The notes: generated by a model from the sequence alone, not told the origin. 64,000 nucleotides of DNA from Nocardioides rotundus (GCF_019931675.1 NZ_CP082922.1:1255001-1319000), one strand, 5' to 3'. Positions 19,683-28,991 are shown, counted from the stretch's first letter. Made by a program: numbers and translations.

Positions 19683-20357
19683 CTACGGCGTGAAGCGGTA
19701 GCCCATCCCACGGACGGTGGTGATCGTGGCGGCACCGAACTTCTTGCGCAGGTAGCCGACGTACACGTCCACCACGTTCGAGCCGGGGTCGAAGTCGTAG
19801 CCCCAGACGTGGTCCAGCAGCTGCTCGCGGGAGAGCACCTGGCCGGGGTTGAGCATGAAGATCTCGGCCAGGGTGAACTCGCGCGCGGAGAGGTCGATCT
19901 CCTTGCCGTCCACGTTCGCCCGCCGAGTGCGCAGGTCCAGCGTCACGCCACCGGCCTCGAGCCGTTCGGGCCGAGCGTCCCCGCCCGCGCCCTGCTCCGC
20001 CTGCCGCAGGCGCAACCGCACCCGGGCCAGCAGCTCGGCGAACCGGAACGGCTTGGGCATGTAGTCGTCGGCCCCGCCCTCCAGGCCGGTGACGGTGTCG
20101 CCGACCGAGTCACGGGCGGTGAGGATGATCACCGGCAGCCGGCTGCCCTGGGACCGCAGCTGGGAGAGCACCTCGAAGCCGTCGATGTCGGGCAGCCCGA
20201 TGTCCAGGATCATCAGGTCCATCAGCCCGGAGAGCGCATGCTCGAGCCCCTCCAGGCCGCTCCGGGCGATGGTCGTGCGGTGCCCCTCGGCACCGAGCCC
20301 CTTGGCGACGAACGAGGAGATCCGGTCCTCGTCCTCGACGATCAGGATGTGGGCCAT
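19683..20357 (-). CDS. OmpR-family response regulator
   Basis: A 224-residue two-component regulator. The receiver domain has the acidic pocket VEDED, phospho-acceptor Asp52 (ILDIGLPDIDG) and Lys102 (YMPKPF). The winged-helix DNA-binding domain fills about residues 125-224, with VLSREQLLDHVWGYDF and VDVYVGYLRKKFG. Its start overlaps the kinase stop by 16 nt, so partner and regulator are coupled. It belongs to the broad MprA/TcrA-like actinobacterial group. A likely target is the TGAGAGG-type palindrome before its own operon and before the 18071 gene. Confidence 0.95.
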   Translation of the reverse strand: MAHILIVEDEDRISSFVAKGLGAEGHRTTIARSGLEGLEHALSGLMDLMILDIGLPDIDGFEVLSQLRSQGSRLPVIILTARDSVGDTVTGLEGGADDYMPKPFRFAELLARVRLRLRQAEQGAGGDARPERLEAGGVTLDLRTRRANVDGKEIDLSAREFTLAEIFMLNPGQVLSREQLLDHVWGYDFDPGSNVVDVYVGYLRKKFGAATITTVRGMGYRFTP

Positions 20358-21811
20358 GTGTCCTCCTCGGTCGGCAGGATGATGGTCATCGTGGTGCCCC
20401 AGCCGGGGGCGCTCTCCACGTCGATGGTGCCGCCGTGCTCCCGCACGACGGCGTTCACGATCGACAGCCCCAGGCCGAACCCCTCGTCCCCGCTGCGCAC
20501 GCCGCTGCGGGCGAACCGGTCGAAGATCCGCTCGACGTCCTGGGCCGGGATGCCATCGCCGGTGTCGGCGACCCAGAGGCGCAGCCGGTCCGCCGTACGA
20601 TCCGCTCCGATGGTGATCGTGTCGCCGGGGTCGGTGTGCTTCACCGCGTTGTCGGCGAGCTGGAGCAGCGCCTGGGTGATCCGCTGCGCGTCGAGGTACG
20701 CCGTCCCGTGGGCGCGGGAGTCCAGCTGCCAGGTCCGATCGCCGAGGGCGCTCGCCTTGGCGTGGATGCCGGCGACCAGCTCGGGCAGGTCCGTCGGGTG
20801 GGGGTCGACGAAGTCCGGCCGCCGGCTCTTGGCCAGCAGGATCAGGTCGCCGACCAGGCGGGACATCCGCTCGGTCTCCTCCAGCAGCAGGGCCTGGGTC
20901 TCCCGGACGTCCTCGGGCCGGTCGGGGTCCATCAGCTCGAGATGGCCGCCCATCACGGTCAGCGGGGTGCGCAGCTCGTGGCCGGCGTCGTCGAGGAAGC
21001 GCCGCTGCCCCTCGAAGCCCTCCTCCAGCCGCTCCAGCATCCCGTTCACCGTGCGGGTCAGGTCGGTGAGGTCGTCGTTGCCGTACTCCGGGATCCGCTG
21101 GGAGAGGTCGGTGGAGCCGATCTCCTCCGTCGTCTGGCGCAGCACCCGGATCGGGGCCAGCAGCTTGCCCGCGAGCAGCCAGGCCAGCAGGGCCGCGACT
21201 CCCAGCGCGGCCAATGAGGTGGCGCCGTAGAGCTGCAGGGTGCGGTTCAGCTCCTCCCGCTCGCCCTGCAGGAGGGTCGCGATGACCAGCGCGTCCCCGC
21301 GGTTGGACCCGCCGCGGACCCGGACCGGTACGGCGGACACCCAGACCTCGCCGTACTCCGGGTCCTCGAACTTGGTGCGGCCGCCCTCGTCGACCACCCG
21401 CTCGGCGGCCTCGCGGTAGCCGGGGGTCTGGAGCCAGTCCTGCCAGGAGCCCCCGTCGCGCCGCTGGACCCCGGCGGAGAGCTCGTGGGTCTCGCCCCCG
21501 AGGTAGGTGACGGTGATCTCGTCGTCGTCGGGGACGTTGCGCTGGAGGAACCGCTCCAGCAGCGTCCGAGGCGTGAAGGGCTCGCCCGTCTCCGGGTCGT
21601 AGCCCTCGCTCTGCAGCTTGCGGAACTCCTGGAACTCCTGGCTCAGGTCGCCACTCTCGTCGCGGTACATCGAGGCGACCGACAGCGCCTGGAGCAGAGC
21701 CCCCACCAGCACCATCGCCATGGCGGTCAGCGCGGCCACGGCGAAGGTGATCCGGGAGCGGACGGACAGGCCGCGACGCGGCCGCTGCGACTCAGTCGTC
21801 GCCTCCGTCAT
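20342..21811 (-). CDS. Membrane sensor histidine kinase
   Basis: 489 residues from the chosen ATG. A first membrane helix (about 20-48) is followed by an external sensor region of about 140 residues containing acidic stretches, a second helix (about 197-215), a HAMP linker (LLAPIRVLRQTTEEIGSTDL), the dimerisation box with His278 (FLDDAGHELRTPLTVMG), and the ATPase domain with N box (LLQLADNAVKHTDPG) and G boxes (VADTGDGIPA, GFGLGLSIV). ATG at 21811 is preferred over a GTG-like start at 21853 because the extra 14 residues are Thr/Ala repeats reading through the upstream gene's Asp codons. It overlaps both neighbours. Confidence 0.95.
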   Translation of the reverse strand: MTEATTESQRPRRGLSVRSRITFAVAALTAMAMVLVGALLQALSVASMYRDESGDLSQEFQEFRKLQSEGYDPETGEPFTPRTLLERFLQRNVPDDDEITVTYLGGETHELSAGVQRRDGGSWQDWLQTPGYREAAERVVDEGGRTKFEDPEYGEVWVSAVPVRVRGGSNRGDALVIATLLQGEREELNRTLQLYGATSLAALGVAALLAWLLAGKLLAPIRVLRQTTEEIGSTDLSQRIPEYGNDDLTDLTRTVNGMLERLEEGFEGQRRFLDDAGHELRTPLTVMGGHLELMDPDRPEDVRETQALLLEETERMSRLVGDLILLAKSRRPDFVDPHPTDLPELVAGIHAKASALGDRTWQLDSRAHGTAYLDAQRITQALLQLADNAVKHTDPGDTITIGADRTADRLRLWVADTGDGIPAQDVERIFDRFARSGVRSGDEGFGLGLSIVNAVVREHGGTIDVESAPGWGTTMTIILPTEEDTWPTS

Positions 21812-22136
21812 CGTCGTCGCCCTCGCCGTCGTCGTCGCTGTCGTCCCCGTCATCGTCCGGTGCGGCCGGCTGTGGCTGCGGGCGGACGACGGTCACCCCA
21901 TCATCGTCGTCATCCTGCCGCACGCCGTCATCGTCGTCGTCACCGCGCGGTCGGCTCGGCGGGGCGGGGGTGAGCGTCGGGCCGGGCACCACCTCGCGGG
22001 TCGGGTAGTCGACATACACCGGCGCGGTCGGCTGCTGATCGAGTCTCGCATCGGTCAGCGAGACACCGGCGATCATCCCCACCACCAGCACCAGGGCGGC
22101 CGTCAGGCCGGTCAGCAACCACTTCATGGGCATCAT
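21792..22136 (-). CDS. Exported or membrane-anchored Asp-rich protein, first gene of the two-component operon
   Basis: 114 residues. An N-terminal hydrophobic helix (about 6-27) acts as signal or anchor, a Pro/Thr-rich stretch follows, and from about residue 65 the chain is dominated by Asp runs (DDDDDGVRQDDDDDG and a final block of mixed Asp, Gly, Glu and Ser). It overlaps the kinase start by 20 nt. Such a tail could bind cations or interact with the kinase sensor domain; nothing here proves either. Starts at 22133 and 22127 are also possible. Confidence 0.75.
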   Translation of the reverse strand: MMPMKWLLTGLTAALVLVVGMIAGVSLTDARLDQQPTAPVYVDYPTREVVPGPTLTPAPPSRPRGDDDDDGVRQDDDDDGVTVVRPQPQPAAPDDDGDDSDDDGEGDDDDGGDD

Positions 22137-22173
22137 CGTGCACCCGGTGGATGGCGCCGAGGTAAGGCGACGA

Positions 22174-22187
22174 TGAGAGGTCTCTTA
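22174..22187. promoter_or_regulatory. Palindromic operator of the two-component operon
   Basis: TGAGAGGTCTCTTA, nearly palindromic, 38 bp before the first gene of the operon. It matches 12 of 14 positions of the palindrome before the other Asp-rich gene (17961-17974). It is a candidate autoregulatory site for the response regulator. Confidence 0.55.
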
Positions 22188-22375
22188 GGGAAGGGTTGGT
22201 GCGTCTCGATACTCTGACATCCCGATCGGCCACCATCCCCGCGGAGCGACACCACTGTGACCACTGCGAGCCGAACCTCCGACTCGTCCAGCGATCCTGA
22301 CAGTCCCAGGGGCTCCGGCCCCTCCCGAGGACGACAACCGGCGACCCGCGCGGTCGCGAGGCCGGGTGACCGGCC

Positions 22376-23743
22376 ATGGTGACGGCCACCCTCCTGCTGC
22401 TGCTCGGCCTGCTCGTCATCTTCGCGATCATCGCGGCGAACGGCTACTTCGTGGCCCAGGAGTTCGCCTACATGTCGGTCGACCGGTCCCGGCTCGGTGC
22501 GCGCGCCGAGGCAGGGGACCCGGCCGCGAAGTCGGCGCTGGCGATCACCCGGCGGACCTCCTTCATGCTCTCCGGTGCGCAGCTGGGGATCACCGTCACC
22601 GGCCTGCTCGTCGGCTACGTCGCCGAGCCGCTCGTGGGTCGCTCGCTGGGGGTCCTCCTGGGCGGCGTCGGCGTCCCGACGGCCGTGGGCATCGCCGTCG
22701 GCACCGTGCTCGCCCTGGTCATCTCCACCGTCGTCCAGATGATCTTCGGCGAGCTCTTCCCCAAGAACCTCGCCATCGCCAACCCCGAGCCGCTCTCGCT
22801 GTTCCTGGCCCGGTCGACCCGGATCTACCTCGCGGTGTTCGGCTGGCTGATCACGATCTTCGACCACGCGGCCAACGGGCTGCTGCGGCTGCTGCGGATC
22901 GAGCCCGTCGAGGACGTCGACAGCAGCGCCACCGCGCAGGACCTGGAGTACATCGTCGAGGACTCGCGCGCCAGCGGCGACATCGACGAGGACCTGTCCA
23001 TGATGCTGGACCGGATCCTCGACTTCCCGCATCGCGACGTGGAGCACGCGATGCGGTCGCGCTCCCGCGTCGACGTCGTCCGCCCCGAGACCACCGTGGC
23101 GGAGCTGCGCGACCTGATGGCGACCGGACACACGCGCTACCCGGTGATCGACGAGGCCGACGAGGCGGTCGGCGTCGTCCAGCTGCCCGACCTGCTGCAG
23201 ACGGGACTGCCCGACGACGTGCCGGTCGAGCGGCTCATGCGCGAGCCGCTCGTGCTGCCGACGCTGATGCCGCTGCCGGCGGCCCTCGCCACGATGACCC
23301 GGTCCCACAACGAGCTGGCCTGCGTGATCGACGAGTTCGGCGGCTTCACGGGCATCCTCACCATCGAGGACATGGCCGAGGAGGTGGCCGGCGAGATCAC
23401 CGACGAGCACGACCCCGACGAGCCGGGCCCGGTGCCGCTGGAGGGCGGCTCGGGCTGGGAGCTGCCGGGCGACCTGCCGCTGGACGAGCTGGAGCGGACC
23501 ATCGGCCGCGACCTGCCGCGCGGCGACTACGAGACCGCCGCCGGGCTGGTCATCGCGGTCCGCGGGGACCTGCCCGAGGTGGGGGAGCGGCTGTCGATCG
23601 CGCTGCCCGACGACCAGGGCGAGCTCGCCGAGGACATCCGGATCCGGCGCGAGCTGGAGGTCGAGGTGAGGGAGCTCGAGCGGCACGTCCCCGGCGTCGT
23701 CCGGGTCTGGCTGCGCGAGACCGACGAGGGGGAGCAGGCATGA
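22376..23743 (+). CDS. CNNM/CBS-domain membrane protein (HlyC/CorC family)
   Basis: 455 residues. The CNNM transmembrane domain (about 1-180, four hydrophobic segments, with MLSGAQLGITVTGLLVGYVAEP and FGELFPKNLAIANPEP) is followed by a CBS pair (about 205-330, VIDEFGGFTGILTIEDMAE at its end) and a CorC-type C-terminal domain (about 350-440). The family includes magnesium and other divalent-cation exporters, formerly called hemolysin-like; the substrate here is not known. Its stop overlaps the ATG of a paralogue (ATGA), a common two-gene arrangement that suggests a heteromeric pair. Confidence 0.93.
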   Translation: MVTATLLLLLGLLVIFAIIAANGYFVAQEFAYMSVDRSRLGARAEAGDPAAKSALAITRRTSFMLSGAQLGITVTGLLVGYVAEPLVGRSLGVLLGGVGVPTAVGIAVGTVLALVISTVVQMIFGELFPKNLAIANPEPLSLFLARSTRIYLAVFGWLITIFDHAANGLLRLLRIEPVEDVDSSATAQDLEYIVEDSRASGDIDEDLSMMLDRILDFPHRDVEHAMRSRSRVDVVRPETTVAELRDLMATGHTRYPVIDEADEAVGVVQLPDLLQTGLPDDVPVERLMREPLVLPTLMPLPAALATMTRSHNELACVIDEFGGFTGILTIEDMAEEVAGEITDEHDPDEPGPVPLEGGSGWELPGDLPLDELERTIGRDLPRGDYETAAGLVIAVRGDLPEVGERLSIALPDDQGELAEDIRIRRELEVEVRELERHVPGVVRVWLRETDEGEQA

Positions 23744-24774
23744 ACGGGTGGGTCGTGCTCGCCGCGACGGTGCTGCTGATCGTGTTGAGCGCCTTCTTCG
23801 TCATCATCGAGTTCTCACTGCTCGGCGCGCGCCGGCACCGGCTCGAGGAGGCCGCGGTCACCAGCCGCGGCGCTCGGGGTGCGCTGCGCAGCGTCAACGA
23901 GCTGACGATCATGCTCGCCGGCGCCCAGCTGGGCATCACCGCCTGCACGTTCGCGCTCGGTGCGATCACCAAGCCGGCGGTCGACAAGCTGCTGGGGCCA
24001 CTGCTGGAGTCGGCGGGCCTGCCCGCGGTCGCCGCGGACGTCTCGGCCTTCGTGCTCTCGCTGCTGCTGGTGACCTTCCTGCACCTGGTGGTCGGCGAGA
24101 TGGCCCCGAAGTCCTGGGCGATCGCGCACCCGGAGACCTCCGCGATCGCCACGGCGCCCCTCGCGCGGGCGTTCATCTGGGTCTTCCGGCCCCTGCTGCT
24201 GTGGGTGAACAACATCGCGAACCGGCTGGTCGCGGCCACCGGCGTGACGCCGGTGGACCGCGCCGCGGTGGGCGGCCAGGATGCGGCCACGATCCGGCAC
24301 CTGGTCGAGCACTCCGCTCGGGTGGGCGCCCTGGAGGAGTCCTACCACGGGCCGATCGCGAGCGCGCTGGCCTTCGAGACGCTCCGGGTCGACGAGCTGG
24401 TGCGGGACGACGTACCTCCCACCTCGGTCCCCTGGGACGCGACGGTGGCAGAGCTCCAGCAGGCATCGGCGCGCTCGGGTCACCTGCGCGTCCTCGTCGG
24501 TGCCGACACCGACGAGCCCGGGCTCGTGCACGTCCGCGACACCCTGCTGGAGCCCGCCGACCGGCGAGTCGCAGGGATGGCGCGGCCTGTGCTGACGGTC
24601 CCGGGCGACCTGCACGTCCACGACGCCCTGACCCGGATGCGCCGGGCCAGCGAGCAGCTGGTCATGGTGACCGACGGGCCGCGGACACTGGGCGTGGTCA
24701 CCCTCGACGACGTGCTGCGCAACGTCGTCCCCGGGCACGAGGAGGCCCCGGACGACGCCTCGGGCCGGGAGTGA
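23740..24774 (+). CDS. Second CNNM/CBS-domain membrane protein
   Basis: 344 residues, related to the preceding gene: CNNM domain (about 1-190, with MLAGAQLGITACTFALGAITKP and VVGEMAPKSWAIAHPE), then a divergent CBS pair (about 205-330) ending in TLGVVTLDDVLRNVVPG. It lacks the CorC C-terminal domain, so it is the shorter partner of a likely heterodimer. It is coupled to its neighbour by a 4-nt overlap. Confidence 0.92.
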   Translation: MNGWVVLAATVLLIVLSAFFVIIEFSLLGARRHRLEEAAVTSRGARGALRSVNELTIMLAGAQLGITACTFALGAITKPAVDKLLGPLLESAGLPAVAADVSAFVLSLLLVTFLHLVVGEMAPKSWAIAHPETSAIATAPLARAFIWVFRPLLLWVNNIANRLVAATGVTPVDRAAVGGQDAATIRHLVEHSARVGALEESYHGPIASALAFETLRVDELVRDDVPPTSVPWDATVAELQQASARSGHLRVLVGADTDEPGLVHVRDTLLEPADRRVAGMARPVLTVPGDLHVHDALTRMRRASEQLVMVTDGPRTLGVVTLDDVLRNVVPGHEEAPDDASGRE

Positions 24775-24787
24775 CCGGGCACGGTCC

Positions 24788-24793
24788 TAGGGT
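24788..24793 (+). promoter_or_regulatory. -10 box of leaderless Nif3-like gene
   Basis: TAGGGT, 7 nt before the ATG at 24801. Confidence 0.6.
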
Positions 24794-24800
24794 GGGGCGC

Positions 24801-25919
24801 ATGCCGACCCTGCGCGAGATCACCGCCCTCATGGACGACTGGTACCCGCCCGCCACGGCGGACTCGTGGGACGCGGTCGGGCTGGTGCGCGGCGACCCCG
24901 ACCAGGAGGTACGGCGCATCCTGTTCGCCGTGGACCCCGCGCCCGCGGTGGCCGACGAGGCGGCGGAGTGGGACGCCGACCTGCTTGTGGTGCACCACCC
25001 GCTGTTCCTCAAGCCGGTCCACGGCGTCGCCGAGACCACCGCGAAGACCCGGACCCTGGGCACGCTCGCCCGGTCCGGCTGCGCGCTGCTGACGGCGCAC
25101 ACCAACGCGGACCAGGCGATCGGCGGGGTCTCGGAGTCCCTCGCCCTGGCGCTGGGCCTGCGCGACCTCGCGCCGCTGCTGCCGGCGCCCGCGGAGCCGC
25201 AGGACAAGCTGGTGGTCTTCGCCCCCGCCGACGCGGCGGACCGGGTGCGAGCGGCGATCGCCGAGGCGGGTGGCGGACGGATCGGCGACTACACCGAGTG
25301 CACCTTCACCGGCACCGGTACCGGCCGCTTCCGCGGCGGCGAGGGCACCTCGCCGGTCGTGGGGACGGCCGGGGAGCTGGAGGCCGCGGCCGAGGAGCGG
25401 ATCGAGACCGTGGTGCCGCGGAGCCGCCGTACGGCGGTCGTGCGGGCAGTCGTCGCCGCGCACCCCTACGAGGAGCCGGCCTGGGACCTCTACCCGCTGG
25501 CCGACGCCGGGCTCGCCGAGACCGGCACCGGGCGGATCGGCGACGTCGAGCCGACCACCCTGCGCGGCTTCGCCGAGCAGGTGGCCGCCGCGCTGCCGGC
25601 GACCGAGCACGGGGTCCGCGTCGCCGGCGACCCCGACCGGCCGGTGCGCCGGGTCGCCCTGTGCGGCGGAGCCGGCGACTTCCTGCTGGACCGGCTGGCC
25701 GGGAGCGACGCGGACGTCTACCTGACCAGCGACCTGCGGCACCACCCGGCGAGCGAGTTCGTGGAGAAGGGCGGGCCGGCGCTGGTCGACGTCGCGCACT
25801 GGGCGGCGGAGTGGACCTGGCTCCCGGTGGTGGAGGCGCGCGTGCGTGCCGCGCTGGGGGATACGGTGGACACCCGCGTCAGCACCGTCGTCACCGACCC
25901 CTGGCGCTTCCGCGTCTGA
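24801..25919 (+). CDS. Nif3-like dinuclear metal centre protein
   Basis: 372 residues, the long form of the NIF3/YbgI/YqfO family with a PII-like insert (about 120-240) between the two halves of the metal-binding core. Metal ligands are visible in LLVVHHPLFLKP (His-His), TAHTNADQ, and near the end in SDLRHHPASEF and DVAHWAAEW. The family forms toroidal hexamers. Members have been proposed to act in GTP cyclohydrolase-like reactions or as metal chaperones, but the role is unsettled. It leads an operon with the zinc-ribbon protein, 29 nt downstream. Confidence 0.92.
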   Translation: MPTLREITALMDDWYPPATADSWDAVGLVRGDPDQEVRRILFAVDPAPAVADEAAEWDADLLVVHHPLFLKPVHGVAETTAKTRTLGTLARSGCALLTAHTNADQAIGGVSESLALALGLRDLAPLLPAPAEPQDKLVVFAPADAADRVRAAIAEAGGGRIGDYTECTFTGTGTGRFRGGEGTSPVVGTAGELEAAAEERIETVVPRSRRTAVVRAVVAAHPYEEPAWDLYPLADAGLAETGTGRIGDVEPTTLRGFAEQVAAALPATEHGVRVAGDPDRPVRRVALCGGAGDFLLDRLAGSDADVYLTSDLRHHPASEFVEKGGPALVDVAHWAAEWTWLPVVEARVRAALGDTVDTRVSTVVTDPWRFRV

Positions 25920-25948
25920 CCGACCTCGTCCTCCAGGAGCATCCTCAC

Positions 25949-26692
25949 GTGAAAGCCGACCCCGCCGACCAGCTGCGACTGCTCGACGTCCAGCGGATCG
26001 ACTCCCGGATCGACCAGCTGCGGCATCAGCTCCAGACGCTGCCCGAGCTGGCCGAGCTCGACCGGCTGCGCCAGCAGCGGGCCGACCTGGACAACCGGGT
26101 CCGGGACGCGCGGATCGTCGTCGACGACCTCACCAGCGACCAGGAGAAGGTGGACGCCGACGTGGAGTCGGTGCGCGCCCGCCGCGAGCGCGACCGCGCG
26201 CGGATGGACTCCGGGCAGGTGAGCAACCCCAAGGACCTGCAGCGCATGCAGCACGAGATGGAGTCCCTGGAGAAGCGGGTCTCCGACCTGGAGGACGAGG
26301 AGCTGGAGGTGATGGCCCGGCTCGAGGACGCCCAGCGCGACGCCGACTCGCTGGCCGCCCAGCTCGACGAGGTGATGCAGCGCGGCCGGGACACCGTGGC
26401 CGCCCGGGATCGCCGTACCTCCGAGATCAACGCCGAGCTCGCCGAGGCCGAGACCGAGCGCGGCCCGGCCGTGGAGGGCATGTCCGGCGACCTGCTCGGT
26501 CTCTACGACAAGCTGCGCTCCAGCAAGGGCGGCGTCGGCGCCGCCGAGCTGCGGGCCCGCCAGTGCGGCGGATGCATGCTCACCCTGGACGCCGCCGAGA
26601 TCACCGCGATCAAGGGCCGCCCGGAGGACGACGTCGTCCGCTGCGAGAACTGCCAGCGGATCCTGGTCCGCACCGCCGAGTCCGGGCTGTAA
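25949..26692 (+). CDS. Coiled-coil zinc-ribbon protein (C4-type, DUF164/HP0958 type)
   Basis: 247 residues: a long antiparallel coiled coil (about 15-185) rich in Asp, Arg, Glu and Leu heptads, then a C-terminal zinc ribbon with two cysteine pairs, QCGGCMLTL and RCENCQRIL. The fold resembles HP0958, which links RNA or protein partners, and the gene usually follows a Nif3-like gene as here. The GTG start is set by the AGGAG at 25935-25939. Confidence 0.9.
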   Translation: MKADPADQLRLLDVQRIDSRIDQLRHQLQTLPELAELDRLRQQRADLDNRVRDARIVVDDLTSDQEKVDADVESVRARRERDRARMDSGQVSNPKDLQRMQHEMESLEKRVSDLEDEELEVMARLEDAQRDADSLAAQLDEVMQRGRDTVAARDRRTSEINAELAEAETERGPAVEGMSGDLLGLYDKLRSSKGGVGAAELRARQCGGCMLTLDAAEITAIKGRPEDDVVRCENCQRILVRTAESGL

Positions 26693-26696
26693 CCGC

Positions 26697-27470
26697 TCAG
26701 AGGTCGGCGACGACGACGTCGAGCCGCGTCCCGGTGCGGGGCGATGCGTCGCTCTCGACCCTCCAGCCGAGGTCGGACAGTGCCGCGGCGAGGTCGAGCG
26801 GCGTCCGCGGGTTGGCGCCGTCCTCCAGCAGGGCGCGCACCAGGCGCCCCTTGGTCGCCTTGTTGAAGTGGCTGACCACCTTCCGCCGGCCGCCCTGCTC
26901 GTGCAGCACCCGCACGGTCGCGGTGCGCGCGGGGTCGGTGGGACGCCAGAACGAGGAGTACGCCGTGGAGCGCAGGTCGACCAGCAGGCCGCGGCCCACC
27001 GCCTCCTCCATCGCCGGGCCGAGGTGCTCGCGCCAGTGGCCGGCGACCGAGCCGAGACCGGGGAGCAGCGTGTCGCCGGAGAGCCGGTACGCCGGGATCC
27101 GGTCGGCCGGGCGCACCAGGCCGAACAGGGCGGAGGCGATCCCGACCCGCGCCGTGAGCCGCCGCTTGGCGCTCGACGACAGCGAGCCGGCGTCCAGGGC
27201 GTCGTACAGCACACCGGTGTAGACGCGGTCCGCCCGCGCCGTCGGCGCCTCGCGCAGCCGTGCGTTCGCCGCGACCAGCCCGGCCTGCGTCGGCCCCAGC
27301 CCGAGGGCGTCGGCCGCTCGCTCGGGGTCGGTGGCGCACAGCTCGACGAGGGCGTCGAGGAGCGTCTCGCGCGCGGGCGTCAGCGTCGGGGCGGACAGGC
27401 CGGCGAGGTCGAGCGCGGCGCCGCGGGCGGGGGCGTACTTCCCCTCGCTGGGCGGGAGCAGGATCAGCAC
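26697..27470 (-). CDS. yaaA: YaaA family peroxide-stress protein
   Basis: 257 residues with the family hallmarks VLILLPPSEGKYAP at the start, VYTGVLYDALDA and IPAYRLSGDTLLPGLG in the middle, and KVVSHFNKATKGRLVRAL near the end. In E. coli YaaA binds DNA and lowers oxidative damage by limiting free iron. I place the start at GTG 27470, 7 nt behind a TAGGGT box, which also matches the usual N-terminus; GTG at 27479 lies inside that box. The gene converges with the zinc-ribbon gene (4-nt gap). Confidence 0.9.
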   Translation of the reverse strand: MLILLPPSEGKYAPARGAALDLAGLSAPTLTPARETLLDALVELCATDPERAADALGLGPTQAGLVAANARLREAPTARADRVYTGVLYDALDAGSLSSSAKRRLTARVGIASALFGLVRPADRIPAYRLSGDTLLPGLGSVAGHWREHLGPAMEEAVGRGLLVDLRSTAYSSFWRPTDPARTATVRVLHEQGGRRKVVSHFNKATKGRLVRALLEDGANPRTPLDLAAALSDLGWRVESDASPRTGTRLDVVVADL

Positions 27471-27477
27471 GCGGGCC

Positions 27478-27483
27478 ACCCTA
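27478..27483 (-). promoter_or_regulatory. -10 box of leaderless yaaA
   Basis: TAGGGT on the minus strand, 7 nt before the GTG at 27470. Confidence 0.6.
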
Positions 27484-27524
27484 GGTGGCGCGCCCACCTG
27501 CGCTGAGACGGGGGAGGGCTCGTC

Positions 27525-27530
27525 TAGGGT
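27525..27530 (+). promoter_or_regulatory. -10 box of leaderless RNase gene
   Basis: TAGGGT, 6 nt before the ATG at 27537; divergent from the yaaA box only 42 bp away. Confidence 0.65.
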
Positions 27531-27536
27531 GGCCGC

Positions 27537-28991
27537 ATGTCGACCAGCCGCGTGGTCCGTGTCCGCAGCGATCGGGGCGACTCCGTCGCCGCCCGCACCC
27601 TCCGCGAGGGGATCGCGACCATCCAGGAGGAGCTCGGCGTCTCGCCGGACTTCCCGCCCGAGGTCGAGCAGGCCGCCGCCGACGCGGCGGCGAACCCGCG
27701 TCTGCCCGAGCTGGACCGCACCGACATCGAGTTCGTCACCATCGACCCCGACAGCGCGATGGACCTCGACCAGGCGCTGCACATCGCGCGCGACGGGGAG
27801 TGGTACGTCGTCCACTACGCGATCGCCGACGTGATGGCGTTCGTGTCCCCGGGCGACCCGGTCGACGTGGAGTCGCGCCGGCGCGGTCAGACGCTCTACG
27901 GCGCGGACTCCAAGATCCCGCTGCACCCCAAGGTGCTCTCCGAGGACGCCGCCTCGCTGCTCGCCGACCAGGTCCGCCCGGCGCTCCTGTGGACGATCAC
28001 GGTGGATGCCACGGGTGAGGGCACCGAGGTGACGGTGGAGCGGGCCCTGGTGAGGTCCCGGGCCAAGCTCGACTACGTCGGTGTGCAGAAGGAGATCGAC
28101 GCGGGGACCGCGAGCGAGTCGCTGATGCTGCTCAAGGAGGTCGGCGAGCTGCGCCTGGCCCGCGAGGCCGAGCGCGGGGGCGTCTCGCTGCCGCTGCCCG
28201 AGCAGGAGATCGACACCGCCGGCGAGCACTGGAGCCTGGACTTCCGGGGCATGGAGCCGGTGGAGAACTGGAACGCCCAGATCTCCCTGCTCACCGGATT
28301 CGCCGCGGCCTCGCTGATGGTCCAGGGCAAGGTCGGGCTGCTGCGCACCCTCCCCGAGGCGGACCCGCGGGATGTGAAGCGGCTGCGGCGGACCGCCCGG
28401 GCGCTGAAGATCGACTGGCCCGAGGGTCAGGACTACCCCGAGTTCCTGCGCTCGCTCGACCCGACCGAGCCCGCGCACGCGGCGATGCTGGTGGCCAGCA
28501 CGCGGCTGCTGCGCGGGGCGGGGTACGTCGGCTTCAACGGCACCGTGCCCGAGCGGTCCGAGCACTCCGCGCTCGCCGCGGAGTACGCCCACGTCACCGC
28601 GCCGCTGCGCCGGCTGGCCGACCGCTACGCCGGCGAGATCTGCCTGTCCCTGGTCTCCGGGGACGCCGTACCCGACTGGGTGCTGCAGGGCATCGCCGAG
28701 GAGGTGCCTCAGGTCATGGAGGAGTCCGGGCGCAGAGCGGGCCAGTACGAGAGCGCCGTGGTCAACCTGGTCGAGGCGGGCGTGCTCGCCGACCGGGTGG
28801 GGGAGACCTTCACCGCCGTCGTGGTCGAGCGGGACGACAAGGACCCGACCGAGGGCACCATCACCGTGGAGGACCCGGCCATCGAGGCCAAGGTCAAGGG
28901 CTCGCGCGAGCTGCCGCTGGGCGAGGAGGTCCAGGTGCGGCTGGTGCGCGCCGACGTGGCGAGCCGCTCGGTGGGCTTCGAGCTCGCCTGA
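27537..28991 (+). CDS. RNB-domain exoribonuclease (RNase II/R family)
   Basis: 484 residues. The RNB catalytic domain occupies about residues 55-370: the acidic metal site is VTIDPDSAMDLDQALHI with its Asp cluster, and AEYAHVTAPLRRLADRYAG is the second signature. A C-terminal S1-like strand-rich region follows (about 415-484). The N-terminal cold-shock domains of classical RNase II and R are missing, which is usual for the short actinobacterial type. It would degrade RNA from the 3' end. Confidence 0.93.
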   Translation: MSTSRVVRVRSDRGDSVAARTLREGIATIQEELGVSPDFPPEVEQAAADAAANPRLPELDRTDIEFVTIDPDSAMDLDQALHIARDGEWYVVHYAIADVMAFVSPGDPVDVESRRRGQTLYGADSKIPLHPKVLSEDAASLLADQVRPALLWTITVDATGEGTEVTVERALVRSRAKLDYVGVQKEIDAGTASESLMLLKEVGELRLAREAERGGVSLPLPEQEIDTAGEHWSLDFRGMEPVENWNAQISLLTGFAAASLMVQGKVGLLRTLPEADPRDVKRLRRTARALKIDWPEGQDYPEFLRSLDPTEPAHAAMLVASTRLLRGAGYVGFNGTVPERSEHSALAAEYAHVTAPLRRLADRYAGEICLSLVSGDAVPDWVLQGIAEEVPQVMEESGRRAGQYESAVVNLVEAGVLADRVGETFTAVVVERDDKDPTEGTITVEDPAIEAKVKGSRELPLGEEVQVRLVRADVASRSVGFELA

